DNA of 64,000 bases from Teleogryllus oceanicus (taxonomy: Eukaryota > Arthropoda > Insecta > Orthoptera > Gryllidae), in contig CAXIVR010000001.1 of the NCBI GenBank assembly GCA_964035755.1, positions 221,635,874-221,699,873 on the forward strand, written 5' to 3'. Below are positions 53,601-59,364 of the stretch, piece by piece (the stretch's first letter is position 1; every line of letters begins with the position of its first letter). The notes beneath the pieces were generated by a model, which was not told where the DNA came from, did no database searches, and worked only from the letters and a program-made list of their open reading frames with translations. The position numbers were made by a program, and so were the translations under genes.

Positions 53601-54313
53601 TTATAAAACTGTTAAATTAATAATTATAATAAATATTTACAGTTGCGTTTAACATTTTTTATTACTTTTTTAATTATATTTCGGGCTAAAAAGGGTGGTA
53701 TTGTGATTCCATAAGAACATGCGTTTCATTACGAAGCTCATAATAACACAGGAATAGGAGTGCCATTCAGCTGTAACAGCAACGTCTTAAATAAAATATT
53801 GCTTAAAGGTGTTCATATATTATTACAATGGTTGAAACACACTTTCACTATAGTTATGATTTCGTCTTCTTCTTGTATGCATTTCTCAAAATATGAAATA
53901 TGCTATGTATCCGGTTGATCCGTGAATGTATGAATATACGTAGAATCCACATTCGCTTTTTCGTTATTGAAAAGACGATTCAGAGCAGATTCTAAGACAA
54001 ATATTTAAATTTCCAAAACAATAAAAAATTTCCCTCACAATCTAAAGACGTGTTGTAGTTATTTGTATAATCATTTACGAATCTGGACTTACGGGAATTT
54101 CTTGTCACTGATGATAATAAGAGACTTTAGACAAGGTAATCTCTTACTTTCCAATTTCCCTGGTATGCAAGATGTTACCTCAGGAACAAGTTCTGCTATC
54201 ATCTCAGGATAATTCTGAGTTTTAAATTTATCAGGAACAACGAGTGCTTTTACTCCTGCATGTTTTAAACAATACTCCAATTCAGGAGTCTGATAGGTTG
54301 GATTTATATTTAC
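27173..54313 (-). CDS. ACSF2: acyl-CoA synthetase family member 2-like, gene span (5' part missing)
   Basis: Ten exons on the minus strand, in order 54313-54093, 53172-53055, 52949-52854, 52740-52592, 51171-51006, 50813-50706, 49342-49194, 27766-27625, 27551-27441 and 27292-27173, join with perfect phase into 459 residues plus stop. The ACSF2 family activates medium-chain fatty acids as acyl-AMP and then acyl-CoA, probably in mitochondria. Adenylate-forming motifs are present in order: FTSGTTGQPKGT (P-loop), GTPTMFVDIL, GGAPTPPQL, GMTETGP, WLHTGD, GRIKDIIIRGGENIFPKEIE, and TGKVQK with the catalytic Lys. Known family proteins are ~600 residues, so ~140-150 N-terminal residues, including any targeting peptide, lie upstream beyond 54,313 and were not found before 64,000. 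One intron is 21.4 kb. Confidence 0.9.
27441..27551 (-). CDS. ACSF2: ACSF2-like exon
   Basis: 37 codons in phase 0, from ACAG|GTTCTG to AAG|GTCAGA: VLGIPDARLGEEVCACVRLN, then LTPEELNTFCKGK. Part of the mobile C-terminal subdomain of adenylate-forming enzymes. Confidence 0.92.
27625..27766 (-). CDS. ACSF2: ACSF2-like exon with hinge motif
   Basis: Starts with the third base of the Gly codon of TGD. Reads DQIVLYEDGYAQVVGRIKDI, then IIRGGENIFPKEIEDFLSTH, PDVLDAQ. This is the A8 hinge (GRxKDxIxxGGxNIxPxEIE) around which the C-terminal domain rotates between half-reactions. It ends CAG|GTTTGT, and its acceptor CCCCCAG closes the 21.4-kb intron. Confidence 0.93.
27767..28194. other. start of the 21.4-kb ACSF2 intron
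   Basis: AT-rich intron sequence next to the exon; nothing recognised. Confidence 0.5.
28195..28695 (+). repeat. dispersed repeat family H, copy 1
   Basis: Landmarks: ATTTTCGAAAATT.., TTTGAGAAAATTTTGA, GGAGAAAATCGTCTGAACGG, a CCAGACAGACATTTTGCC block, AAGCTTTATCCACTTTG, GCCAGGACCCG, and a terminal palindrome (TACTTTCTC ... GAGAAAGTA, 28,662-28,692). The same landmarks recur at 31,490-32,790 (inverted, split by an LTR), 42,030-42,683 plus 48,511-48,850 (split by a LINE), 57,235-58,165 and, weakly, 40,150-40,740. It has no coding capacity. The terminal hairpin suggests a non-autonomous transposon, class unknown. Confidence 0.65.
28696..30340. other. intron, unassigned
   Basis: A minus-strand frame at 29,426-29,124 (beginning MTKQQDGWISHTTNFTDVWQ) is 100 codons long and slightly protein-like, but I recognise no domain, and overlapping frames are also open. 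It is probably an old transposon remnant or chance. Confidence 0.3.
30350..30768 (+). mobile_element. LINE family F, 3'-end fragment
   Basis: Starts near CCCCCATCTCGATCAGG and runs through GCTGAGATGGCCCC, GAATTCAGTGGGAAATACAA, CATAGCACGTCATACGCAG to a (TAAA)n tail. The same text occurs at 35,262-35,738, 52,080-52,446 and 61,085-61,367. At 38,310-38,335 its terminus is joined directly to reverse-transcriptase sequence. It is a 5'-truncated non-LTR retrotransposon copy ending in a short tandem tail. Confidence 0.75.
31160..31265 (-). mobile_element. possible tRNA-derived SINE head (minus strand)
   Basis: On the minus strand, 31,262 to 31,195 reads CCCGGTAGACCTGTGGCTG ... TGGGTTCGACTCACAGG, a B-box-like motif preceded by a possible A box at tRNA spacing. 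The cloverleaf is poor. Probably a decayed SINE. Confidence 0.4.
31490..32116 (-). repeat. dispersed repeat family H, copy 2 (5' piece, inverted)
   Basis: Inverted relative to 28,195-28,695: GTCCTTGTTACCGAAAAATC, GACGGCAAAACGTCTGTGTG, TCCGTCCGTCTGTC and TTTTCTCCAAAACTGAT appear in reverse order. The copy continues beyond the solo LTR (32,117-32,669) to about 32,790. Confidence 0.6.
32117..32669 (+). mobile_element. solo LTR of a Ty3/gypsy-like element
   Basis: A 553-bp unit beginning TGTGGTAT and ending GCAACA, flanked on both sides by the identical 5-bp duplication GAAAA (32,112-32,116 and 32,670-32,674). Inside are a TATA box (GTATAAAGGC, ~32,218), an arthropod-type initiator (TTCAGTTACC) about 30 bp downstream and a late TTATTAAACA polyadenylation-like site. 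An imperfect ~70-bp direct repeat (CACTGCCGCCC.TCGCTACAC) occurs at ~32,274-32,343 and ~32,412-32,482. No internal retroelement genes lie beside it, so it is a solo LTR left by recombination between two LTRs. The 5-bp duplication and TGT..ACA ends fit Ty3/gypsy or Bel/Pao. Confidence 0.88.
32675..32790 (-). repeat. dispersed repeat family H, copy 2 (continuation)
   Basis: Right piece of the family H copy split by the solo LTR. The text on the two sides reads through once the LTR and one GAAAA are removed (TTTTTCGAAAA | TTTGAGTAC). Confidence 0.5.
33160..33240 (+). repeat. (ATA)n/(TAA)n microsatellite
   Basis: TAATAATAATAA run with interruptions. Confidence 0.85.
33420..33540 (-). mobile_element. 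LINE family F, inverted fragment
   Basis: Reverse complement of the CTTCCGGGTCAATGA..CCCCATCTCGATC.. GCTGAGATGGCCCC block seen at 35,262 and 30,360. It faces away from the family F body that follows. Confidence 0.7.
33600..33731 (+). repeat. AT-rich (TAA/TAAA)n low-complexity run
   Basis: Mixed TAATAA, TATAATA and TAAATAAA units ending exactly where the LINE fragment starts. It may be the tail of an earlier insertion. Confidence 0.8.
33815..34330 (+). pseudogene. LINE F reverse transcriptase, motifs 0-4 (frame 1)
   Basis: 172-codon frame carrying the palm and finger motifs from NYRPISLL to the fragment before the GSILGP block. The first ~25 codons are in a different frame (THIFNASLCTGTFPDIF) with a TAA inside, so the N-terminal junction is broken. 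Motif A is DLSKAFDVIDH. Confidence 0.8.
34363..34905 (+). pseudogene. LINE F reverse transcriptase, FADD box to thumb
   Basis: Frame with FADDTNILCNKETV at the catalytic site, VNEKKTVLMQFS and FLGLSIQSNLKWN, then the thumb-like SSLCYAFRILANSV. One or two bases out of frame with the preceding segment. Confidence 0.8.
35755..36790 (-). mobile_element. LINE family F, inverted internally rearranged copy
   Basis: Read on the minus strand: 36,780-36,690 gives QGSILGPILFLLYVNDMPS, 36,660-36,450 the following catalytic region, 36,447-36,202 NLKWNAHTTELNTKLSSLCY and RYGIIFWGNSFSAQTFRLQK, and 35,860-35,755 FKLKVKSFLLHNYFY, the C-terminal end. A (TA)n run of ~100 bp (35,908-36,010) sits between the last two pieces. 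Opposite orientation to the neighbouring copy, so the two form an inverted pair. Confidence 0.75.
35908..36010. repeat. (TA)n microsatellite
   Basis: About 100 bp of alternating TA with two TATG and a few TATT interruptions. Reading frames of Tyr/Ile repeats across it are artefacts. Confidence 0.95.
36791..37830. other. intron, unassigned
   Basis: No open frame with recognisable motifs and no internal match to other parts of the window that I could see. Confidence 0.4.
37838..38335 (+). mobile_element. LINE family F, internally deleted copy
   Basis: Starts like the copy at 33,732 (CCGGTTTAGATGAATT.CC) and carries the same RT motifs, with QNEASIGLSLDLSKTFDVID at ~38,200. At ~38,309 the sequence jumps from YGIRGIA straight to the family F terminus (AACTGTTTTGACGTAAAA). 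It therefore lacks the catalytic box and everything up to the last ~25 bp. The jump is evidence that the RT body and the 3' tails elsewhere are one element. Confidence 0.8.
38373..38413. repeat. 41-bp near-perfect palindrome
   Basis: CAATATGTGGGGGCC, then AAGATAATCTT, then GGGCCCCACATATTG: arms of 15 bp plus a centre that is itself nearly self-complementary. It lies between the end of the deleted LINE and the unclassified protein relic, and could be two terminal ends of a DNA transposon brought together. Confidence 0.85.
38430..39265 (+). pseudogene. relic of an unclassified repeat-encoded protein
   Basis: A 108-codon frame (38,536-38,862) has IPSAIRPVPPDPDILIPNPP, then DFPKEDRKPWLFNQEELNDL, VRELSLSKESAQVIGSWLKE. 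After a stop the text continues with QFVYCNNIHDALSEF, VGDQWKLFIDSSKRNLKCVL and HSVHLKETYENM (to ~39,106), and near 39,165-39,260 with HLDFFSNNLGDFSDEHREKF and HQDLKEIEKPYQG. I recall this combination from a multicopy protein of unknown function found across arthropod genomes and annotated only as uncharacterised. Here the middle part is deleted and several stops are present. Probably the product of a mobile element; the function is unknown. Confidence 0.65.
39266..40020. other. intron, unassigned
   Basis: AT-rich; nothing recognised. Confidence 0.4.
40021..40140 (-). mobile_element. possible tRNA-derived SINE head (minus strand)
   Basis: The minus strand, from ~40,115 to 40,040, reads GCATGGAGAAGCGTTTAAGC ... 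GAGCTCGAGTCTCGGCG, which has tRNA-like A- and B-box spacing but a weak cloverleaf. Low certainty. Confidence 0.35.
40150..40740 (+). repeat. dispersed repeat family H, weak copy
   Basis: Shares TTTTGAGGAAAATTC, TTTTGAGAAAAAATT, and GATGAAAATCCTGCTGACGA with a TTTAGGCGCTAGTG block with the other family H members, but is diverged and incomplete. Confidence 0.4.
40741..41577. other. intron, unassigned
   Basis: AT-rich, no recognised feature. A short inverted pair around 41,155-41,205 (TTCAGAAGAACTGCAATTTC, and ATTATAGTTCAG with its complement CTGAACTATAAT) could form a hairpin. Confidence 0.4.
41578..41612 (+). repeat. (ATT)n microsatellite
   Basis: About eleven ATT units beside the 3' side of a tRNA-headed SINE read on the minus strand; possibly its tail. 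Confidence 0.9.
41613..41880 (-). mobile_element. tRNA-headed SINE (minus strand) with (AAT)n tail
   Basis: Read on the minus strand, ~41,872 to 41,797 is tRNA-like with GAAGAGGTTGCAGGTTCAAG and TCCTGCGTAGGCC, a good B box. It is followed by a ~170-bp body (GTGTAACATAGTCAGTAATGG near its end) and then (AAT)n, that is, ATT on the + strand at 41,578-41,612. The order head, body, simple tail is that of a SINE. Confidence 0.6.
42030..42683 (+). repeat. dispersed repeat family H, copy 3 (left piece)
   Basis: Three tandem-like blocks of TTTTTGAGAAnATGGCGnTTAAG with TTTTCGAnAAnCTT. It is interrupted at 42,683 by the I-like LINE and resumes at 48,511 with CCATTTTTGAGAAAATTTTGA. Confidence 0.6.
42988..43860 (+). 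pseudogene. LINE ORF1 (nucleic-acid-binding, gag-like), broken
   Basis: Starts at ATG 42,988 (MEVLHPNQQPSIVSSKSYVQ) and shifts frame near 43,085 to NYAPTVDFIEALAGKTNPSH, then IRFASKISNNRLCVYLSTKE. It shifts again to FRRQTYIAPEHEELL and the zinc knuckle CFQCKLQGHFAKNC (43,566-43,607; C-X2-C-X4-H-X4-C). ORF1 proteins of this kind bind the element RNA. At least three frame breaks. Confidence 0.75.
44060..44293 (+). mobile_element. tRNA-derived SINE inside LINE ORF1-ORF2 region
   Basis: Head 44,063-44,143: GCCCGGTGGCCGAGATCGCT (A-box region), later GGTTCGAGTCCC (B box, 44,123), ending CCTCGGCA. The head folds as a long-variable-arm tRNA of Leu/Ser type. A short body and a tail TGGTCGCTAATGACCTTAGA, GCGACCTTAAATAAA follow, then a poly(A) run of ~19. 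Flanked by the duplication AAAAGATTGAAAAG (44,046-44,059 and 44,294-44,307). The last ~43 bp before poly(A) match the 3' end of the host LINE (48,449-48,493). Confidence 0.92.
44331..45460 (+). pseudogene. end of LINE ORF1 and ORF2 endonuclease domain, broken
   Basis: 44,331-44,555 reads as the end of ORF1 (LLSFFDKSKGSQNIAEIAKD ... stop). ORF2 begins at 44,588 with MDIIQWNCNGFYPECPS. The endonuclease motifs are split between frames: LCLQETNFKGN, GYKVYSATEE, TVCNIYLPNSQTLN, IIVGDFNSHNIMWGS, SAIDLSLVTSNIA, and SDHYPISINF with the catalytic Asp-His pair. This is the APE-like nuclease that nicks the target for target-primed reverse transcription. Confidence 0.82.
45478..46587 (+). pseudogene. LINE ORF2 reverse transcriptase, N-terminal two thirds
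   Basis: 369 codons without a stop. Motifs: NNSAPGPDNIPNSFLKNLPA, WKEAIVIPILKPNKD, ASYRPISLTCNLCKLLEKMV, SPFQSGFRTFRSTNDHLVGI, VVSLDLEKAYEMV (motif A) and LPQGSVLS (motif B). The frame is lost just after motif B near 46,570 and resumes at 46,616 with FADDITLLCSG (motif C). It is the best-preserved part of the element. Confidence 0.85.
46616..47895 (+). pseudogene. LINE ORF2 catalytic box, thumb and RNase H
   Basis: FADDITLLCSGKDIN at 46,630, then a thumb/connection region (GVVAYSSASNHLLRTLDP, NSACRLSLGAFRTSP). RNase H appears from ~47,520: FFTDGSKQQS (first Asp), CEAWAIIKAIDIS (Glu), IVIFSDSLSVLSS (Asp), AWLPSHIGIQGNEEADAAAK (His and last Asp). All acidic residues are kept, but the domain is split by a frameshift at ~47,635. 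RNase H of this kind marks the I and related clades. Confidence 0.82.
47896..48330 (+). pseudogene. LINE ORF2 C-terminal knuckle region
   Basis: Reads RLRIGHFKLSHSYLLKK, then DPCPNCGLPVSTKHIIVDC (C-X2-C-X7-H-X4-C), the C-terminal knuckle common to Jockey/I-superfamily ORF2 proteins. Ends at TAG 48,328. Confidence 0.8.
48449..48503 (+). promoter_or_regulatory. LINE 3' tail shared with the SINE
   Basis: GTGGTCGCAATGGACCGAGA, then TGTTTTTAAGGCGACCTTAA, then ATAAATAAT and poly(A). It matches the SINE tail at 44,230-44,272 over ~43 bp with few changes. In LINE/SINE pairs this kind of shared 3' end is where the LINE enzyme binds its template RNA. Confidence 0.8.
48511..48850 (+). repeat. dispersed repeat family H, copy 3 (right piece) with (GGAC)n
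   Basis: Continues the family H copy cut by the LINE. A (GGAC)n run of ~11 units (48,675-48,718) sits exactly where other copies have only CAGACAGAC or CGTCCGTC. It is followed by TTTTTCGGTATCAGGGACCC, CGAAATCGATTTTTCGCAGC and the terminal TTTCTCCATACTACGTATAT palindromic region. Confidence 0.7.
48851..49193. other. end of the 21.4-kb intron
   Basis: Includes a GC-richer piece at 49,010-49,150 (CCTCCCCCGCCCGCTACTTG) of unknown origin. No gene seen. Confidence 0.4.
49194..49342 (-). CDS. ACSF2: ACSF2-like exon
   Basis: Acceptor TTGTAG, donor GG|GTAAGAA. Reads VKVVDRKGDIVPMGQPGELL, VRGYCNMLYYCNDEEKTRET, IDSSRWLHTG, with the GELxxRG and (W)xHTGD motifs of adenylate-forming enzymes. The TGD Gly codon is split with the next exon across the 21.4-kb intron. 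Confidence 0.92.
49343..50705. other. intron
   Basis: Intron of the ACSF2-like gene, AT-rich; no recognised repeat or RNA. Confidence 0.5.
50706..50813 (-). CDS. ACSF2: ACSF2-like exon with A5 motif
   Basis: 36 codons: VAMGMTETGPTTFISLPQDS, then IERCATTVGKVMDHTE. GMTETGP is the ATP-contacting A5 motif (normally YGxTE). The usual Tyr is Met here, a substitution worth noting. Confidence 0.92.
51006..51171 (-). CDS. ACSF2: ACSF2-like exon
   Basis: Reads CTVILGTPTMFVDILSKDEN, PRTFDSLEVALTGGAPTPPQ, LLHKIVKLLSLHRCV. Contains the YGTPTMFVDIL-type and GGAPxPP motifs of this subfamily. Enters in phase 2 (AG|A) and leaves in phase 0. Confidence 0.92.
51456..51655. repeat. long hairpin: 80-bp imperfect inverted repeat
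   Basis: Arms 51,456-51,540 and 51,577-51,655, with a 36-bp spacer. Shared blocks: AACGTGGCGCGTGAGG, ATGAAATATAGCACG, CTTTTCGCGTCTTTCTCGGT, CGTG then AGATGTCGC. Only a few mismatches and small gaps separate the arms. It lies in an ACSF2 intron. It could be a foldback transposon or give a hairpin RNA. Confidence 0.88.
52080..52446 (+). mobile_element. LINE family F, 3'-end fragment
   Basis: Starts at GAGCAAATGCTGAGATGGCC and ends CATACGCAGTTTTTAACTG, TTTTTTGACGTAAAATAAAT with (AAAT)n. Lacks the ~85-bp internal duplication seen at 35.5 and 61.1 kb. Inserted in an ACSF2 intron, antisense to the gene. Confidence 0.8.
52592..52740 (-). CDS. ACSF2: ACSF2-like exon
   Basis: Reads QHRICLPIPMFHGFGNGLGI, VNALHFGCTLVLPSPTFQAE, TSIKAIEKE, with the P(M/L)FHxxG active-site region. 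Ends AG|GTGAAG in phase 2. Confidence 0.92.
52854..52949 (-). CDS. ACSF2: ACSF2-like exon with P-loop motif
   Basis: 32 codons in phase 0: GTTGQPKGTLLSHHTIVNNA, then YFSGKRLEFDKK. With the preceding exon it completes the nucleotide-binding motif TSGTTGxPKG (A3). Confidence 0.93.
53055..53172 (-). CDS. ACSF2: ACSF2-like exon
   Basis: Reads GAITYESLMESSTDADVSLI, QTLQDLIDPDSPCNMQFTS and a GTAAGT donor. The FTS at its end is the start of the A3 motif. It enters by completing the Pro codon CC|A. Confidence 0.92.
53173..54092. other. intron
   Basis: AT-rich intron of the ACSF2-like gene; nothing recognised. Confidence 0.5.
54093..54313 (-). CDS. ACSF2: ACSF2-like exon (most upstream recognised)
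   Basis: Acceptor TTTTTAG, then VNINPTYQTPELEYCLKHAG, VKALVVPDKFKTQNYPEMIA, ELVPEVTSCIPGKLESKRLP, CLKSLIIISDKKFP. VNxNPxYQxxELEYxL is diagnostic for this family. Phase 0 at its start, so the preceding exon must end on a full codon. That exon, with the (G)ATAxAG(M/I)I region and the N terminus, is not recognised in 54.3-64.0 kb. Confidence 0.9.
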
Positions 54314-54363
54314 CTAAAAATAAAAATTCTTTATAAATTAATTATATTAAGTATTACAATGGC

Positions 54364-54720
54364 TCTTGCATAGGTATATATTTATCATGGGAGGTGGCGG
54401 TGATCTGCCCCTACTGAAAGGTGAGACCAGGCGGCAACCTCCACATCGACTTTGGGGTTTCTCCTACCAGCGAGGCACCTCCCCAGCCGGGACAAGCTCT
54501 AAGCTCCCGACTGGCCTCCCGACATTTGTGGCAGTGTAGTGCACGAAAAATGTGTTGCAAATAAGGGTGAGGATAGGACAAGGAAATGGAAGGAAAGATC
54601 GCGTCCGTGGCCCATTTGTTAGGGTACAACTCCTGCATTCGTCTGGTGTTGATTGAAGAAACCAGGGCCTTCCAACCCTCCGTCCAAACCGGAGACAAAG
54701 GTGGAGTGTGCTACTATAGG
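54364..54720 (-). repeat. dispersed repeat family A, copy 3 (minus strand)
   Basis: On the minus strand: ACCAGACGAATGCAGGAGTT, GGCCACGGACGCGATCTTTC, GTGCACTACACTGCCAC, GTCGGGAGGCCAGTCGGGAG, GCTTGTCCCGGCTGGGG, GATCACCGCCACCTCCC. It matches the order of motifs at 7425-7745 and 9367-9875. It has no minisatellite expansion. It ends ~50 bp from the last recognised ACSF2 exon. Confidence 0.7.
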
Positions 54721-55470
54721 ACGCGCTAGTGTCGCCGGGTACAGCGGCAGGTTAGGCTTGCGAACTTCGGCACATAAAAATTAGCTAATTTATGAGAAAT
54801 ACGAAAAGTATTATCTAAATGTTCAATTATTCTGAATATATAATATAAGAAAGCACGAACATCGACGCGATTTTTCGTAACATTACGTGCCTGCTTGCGT
54901 CTCGCGAACCCACGCAGCAGCCACGCACGTTTTAAATATCGTTGGCAGAAGTTTGTATTTTAGTTCCTGTAAGAAGGTGATAGATGAGAGCACGCCACTG
55001 TAATGGTCTCCACGATGTTATATTGGAGTTGAAAGGTCTTGGGAGAAACCACGGAAAACTTCCGATCAGAGAAGCCGGCCGCTAGAATTCTCCTCCAAAC
55101 AGTGACCGAACTCGACCTAGCTATCTAGCTATTGACGAAAATCCTGCCACCGACAGGACACGAACCCTAGGGCCTCCCGATCAGAGGCCGACTTCACGGA
55201 CGGGTCTTTACGGCTCTTCGGAGCGCTCGCAGTTCTTCCAAAACAATAAACATTTTCTCTGAATTTATAGTTACATTTAGCTACCCCTAGCTCCGCTGGA
55301 AATCACTAGGCAGTCTATTCATTTTTTTAAATTTATTGATTCGTTGTTGATGCAACGCGTCTCTTAACTGTTGTTGAGTGTTGGGCGTTTTATTCTGGAG
55401 CAATCCTCCGTTACTGAGTAATTACTATACTGTCTATATTTGTCTATATTAGTCACTAGTCAAATGTATA
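54721..55470. other. unassigned, possibly repeat-derived
   Basis: 55,040-55,200 contains GGGAGAAACCACGGAAAACT and GACAGGACACGAACCCTAGG (a B-box-like motif on the minus strand), as found in some insect SINEs; certainty is low. No exon for the missing ACSF2 N terminus was found. Confidence 0.35.
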
Positions 55471-55477
55471 ACTATAT

Positions 55478-55630
55478 TTGTCAAGTCTCGACACGTCGCA
55501 GTCAGTCAGTGCCTTTTATTCCTTCGGCCAGGGCCTCCACGCCGTTAGATCTCTGGGTTCCTGGCTGGTCACTTCACCAGGAACCCGCGAGTCTCGAATT
55601 CGCTTAACCTTCGTGACTTCACGGAGCGTA
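55478..55630 (+). repeat. dispersed repeat family P, copy 1
   Basis: GTCGCAGTCAGTCAGTGCCT, CCTTCGGCCAGG, GATCTCTGGGTTCC and CTTCGTGACTTCACGGAGCG form a ~150-bp block that recurs inverted at 58,960-59,105. Confidence 0.75.
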
Positions 55631-55909
55631 GTAAACGAATATGGCCAACGCCGCTATTTTCTTGACCAGATGTACTTTTTCTCCGTCTTTAATTTCAAAA
55701 TAGTGCTAACCCCGCGTTTCAACATGGGTGATGGCTGCAAAAACTCACTGAGCAACAACCTGCTCCATGGTTTCACTTTGCAAAGACTGAATCAGGCTCG
55801 CAGAGATAATTCACTGTGAAATATAAAGATGGAGTCTCACAATTATTGTAAATCTTGGAAACTGAGATATCGAAGTGAAGATTCGATGGATTATAAAGCA
55901 CAAGTAAAT

Positions 55910-56045
55910 TGTATACTACGAGTACAAGATAAATAGTTTTATACTACTATTACTGATGATACGAGACCGTTCGCCTCTCTTACAGCATCCCTAGTTCAAT
56001 TTGTGAGGAAAAAATATATTGAGATGCAAAGGGACAAAAGCACAG
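55910..56045 (+). repeat. direct repeat family Q, copy 1
   Basis: TTTTATACTACTATTACTGA with TACAGCATC and GAGATGCAAAGGGACAAAAG. The same order recurs in the same direction at 59,365-59,490. Confidence 0.6.
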
Positions 56046-57234
56046 GGTTGTGCAGAATTTAAATACTTGTACTTGAAATACGTATTTTAAATACATTTTA
56101 CATTTGAAAAATTATATTTTTGAGTTTTTTGGACATATTGTTCGATGTATTTAAAAACATCAGACAGATGTTTAGTAAAAAGAAATACTTAAAATACAGA
56201 TGAAGATAACGATGTTAGTTTCTTTTTGATTCTGCTAGTTTATGAACCACATTGAAACAAAAATAAAAGCCCCTTTTAGTTGTTGATTTTTATTTCTCTT
56301 CATTTTTAAATGATAAACCTAAATCATTAAAAATGCTGGACAATTATACATCAGTAAAAAAGTGTTTAATCCTTATAACACTAGTTTATGTTCATCCGCG
56401 CCGGTTGATGACTATTTGCCTTTGCGGGTTTTATGCATTCGCTAACTAAGGTTTTATTGTCTGATGATTTGTTTGAAAAACTAGTCGTTTTTAAATGGCA
56501 TTCTCTCTATTTGAGTTCGATATATTTTTGATGTCATTTTATATTTGGAAGTGTTTTTGTGAAAGTATAAGTGAAAGTTATATTCAAAGATTTTGGTTAT
56601 TCAGAAAATTATGACTGTCATTTAGTAATTTAATATAATTAACAATTACAATATATTTTGCAATAAAAAAGTTGTTATGCGAAAGTATTTTATTGACTGT
56701 ATTTTGAGTATTTAAGTATTTTGAATACATATGTATTTAGCAATTCAAAACTAGAAGAATTAAACAAAAACAAACTATCCGACTTATCATGTTTTTCATT
56801 TATATTACCAAATTTTTTAAAAAATAAGATCTGTTTTTGTGTATTTAAATATATAGTTCCAAAATACATGCTCAAAAAAATCAAATACGTATTTTTGTAC
56901 TTTGAAAAACTTTATTTGAAATATAATTATTTGAATATTCTCAGCTCTGTCTATAAACAATGCCGATCAGCCGCATCTACTAATCATTGTTTGCCAGCTT
57001 CAGTTATGTTATACGTTATGTCTGAGAAAGAGCGGAAAAATATAAGAATAAGAATTGCAAAATGTGAACATAAATATATAAGGAACACGCTAAAAACAAA
57101 TATGTGAAAATATCTGAAAACAAATAAATTATCAACTTCATTAATAACAAACATTTAGTACGCTTACACTGTATAAAAGTACCTTTTACAATACAGTTTT
57201 AAATAAATAGCGATGATACAACAGCACGCACTCT
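56046..57234. other. AT-rich stretch, unassigned
   Basis: Contains repeated TATTTTAAATACAT-like words (56,080-56,200 and 56,700-56,890) but no gene. Open frames here are AT-driven. Confidence 0.4.
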
Positions 57235-58165
57235 GGCATTGTTTCTAAATTTACGAAGATTTTCGAAAATTTATAGAAGTTCAACGAAATGAAATGCTTT
57301 CAGCGTCCTTCTATTAAGCGAAAACATTTGGAGCAGTGTTTGAGAAAATATTTTTCTTTTTTTCATATATTACGTCAATTCCATGCTTAAGTACGCTAAA
57401 CTACGCGTTTTCAATAGTCTGTATATGACCTTTGCAATTTTCGAAAATGCATCGAGTTCGGCGAAAATGGAACTAGAACCATATTTTGTATCATCTTGAA
57501 ACAAAAAATTGAAGCGATTCTGGGGGGAAAATGTTAAATGTTTTTGTTGCCTCTATTTTGCGCCAAATTACACGAAAACTACTCATTTTCGAAAAATTGT
57601 ACAGGATCTTATTTGAAGATCTGTCAGAACAGATTTCAGTAAGGGAAAAAAATCTTTCTTTAATATTATAGTTGTAGGAAGACGCTGCCAAAAAAATTGC
57701 ACATTTGCAATTTTCGGAAAATAATTGATGTCAACAGACACAACAGCATTCTCTTGCGTTCTTTCTGATATCCGAGGACAAAAAATATTCAAATAATTTG
57801 GTACCATTTTGAGATTTGAGATTTTAAAAATGGTTTCCAGGCTTCATGTAAAGTACTAACAATCAAAAGGTTTGAAACTCCAGAAATGGTCAAGTTCTAC
57901 GTTCCAGGTAGATAAAATTTCCATTTTGGAGAAAATCGACTGAAAGATTTAAGCTCTAGCGTTGACCTACAAACGGACGGGCTTTTGCCATCAATCGACT
58001 TTTAGTATGATCCACAAGAACATGAATTATCGCCACATCACGATATGAAGTAATTTACTACACCCAGCAGCAAGTTTATCCACTTTTTCGTTACCAGGAC
58101 CCGGCAATAAGAGTTTTACGGTGCACAATTACAAAATTTTATCTTCTTAGGAAGATTGAAAAGAG
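57235..58165 (+). repeat. dispersed repeat family H, copy 4
   Basis: Shows several TTTTCGAAAATT blocks, TTTGGAGAAAATCGACTGAA, AACGGACGGGCTTTTGCCAT, TTTATCCACTTTTTCG, TACCAGGACCCGGCAA, and a degraded terminal palindrome near 58,140-58,165. It is the longest copy and keeps more of the left part than the others. Confidence 0.6.
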
Positions 58166-58955
58166 GAAGAAAATAAAATAAATGTTCATAATTTTAAATT
58201 CCATTAATAAAATATTCATTTAACCGAATTTAAAAAGAAATACTTTCTCTGCCTACTGCTTTTGTAAGAGAAAATATTTATCTCTGTCAGCAATGACAAC
58301 AACGGTACGCACGTATAGAACTTAAGAACGAGCAGAGAATTTTTGAAGCACTCTCTTCGAAATCTTCGCATGCGGCAATTCTGAATTAGTATAACAGAAA
58401 ATATGTTTGTTGCTAAAAAGATAACAAATTAAATAAAAAAAATCAAAATGAATCAAATATATTTTCGAAAATAATCTCAGGAGTATTGGTAGATTTGTAA
58501 AAAATTGTAAAATTAGCAAAATGTGTGAAATACGAAATACAGGATAAAAATGTAACGAAAAATTTAGATATTTTGTTAACATTGCAACAATTCGCCGAGA
58601 TCACAAATTTCAGAACAGTACATAGAAAGACAAAACATATGCAATTTCATTAGAATCCGAACTCTGGCCATGAGATCGACGGGCAGTTCCTCGAAAGAGA
58701 ATTTTCTTCGTTACAGAAAATCTTGTTTTCTACATTTAACCATAGAAGTCTATTATACGATATCAATATATGGCGTTGGATTCTGGAAGCCTCCTCCACT
58801 TTAACTATTTTACCACTTCTTCAAATTTGTCGAAAGTACGAAAATAGTTTCAAAATTATCTTCGGCAATTTTACTTGTGAAATGAATTCTGGTGGTTATC
58901 GAGGATACAAGCGCCGTTTTGAGATCAAAAATCAAGTCGCTAGCGCGGCGACGCT
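58166..58955. other. unassigned AT-rich sequence
   Basis: No recognised gene or repeat. Confidence 0.4.
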
Positions 58956-58959
58956 GGCG

Positions 58960-59105
58960 GGTCGTTTACTACGCTCCGTGAAGTCACGAAGGATAAGCGA
59001 ATTCGAGACTCGCCAGGTTCGTTTGGGTGACCGGCCCGACCCGGGATCTAACGACGTCGAGCCTGGCCGAGGATAAAAGGCACTGACTGACTGCGACGTG
59101 ACGGG
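58960..59105 (-). repeat. dispersed repeat family P, copy 2 (inverted)
   Basis: CGCTCCGTGAAGTCACGAAG, CGAATTCGAGACTCGCCAGG, then AAAAGGCACTGACTGACTGC: reverse complement of the block at 55,478-55,630, ~3.4 kb away. Confidence 0.75.
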
Positions 59106-59364
59106 AACCAGCAAATATAATTAATTAACGGAGGATTACTCAAAAAGAAAAAGTCATAGGATGAAGCTCGTGCGTATCTTTGCTCATTCTTTCCGGTGGT
59201 GGAATGATAACGGAAAAGAAGTAGTATATATTTAAAATAGAATGTGAGGGAGATGGAATATTGGTGATATTTGTACTTTAGTTCAATTTTCTTTAATCCA
59301 GTTTTCAAATCGGAATGTGTGTTTTGATGTGCCTCCAAACAATATTATGATACATGTAATGAAA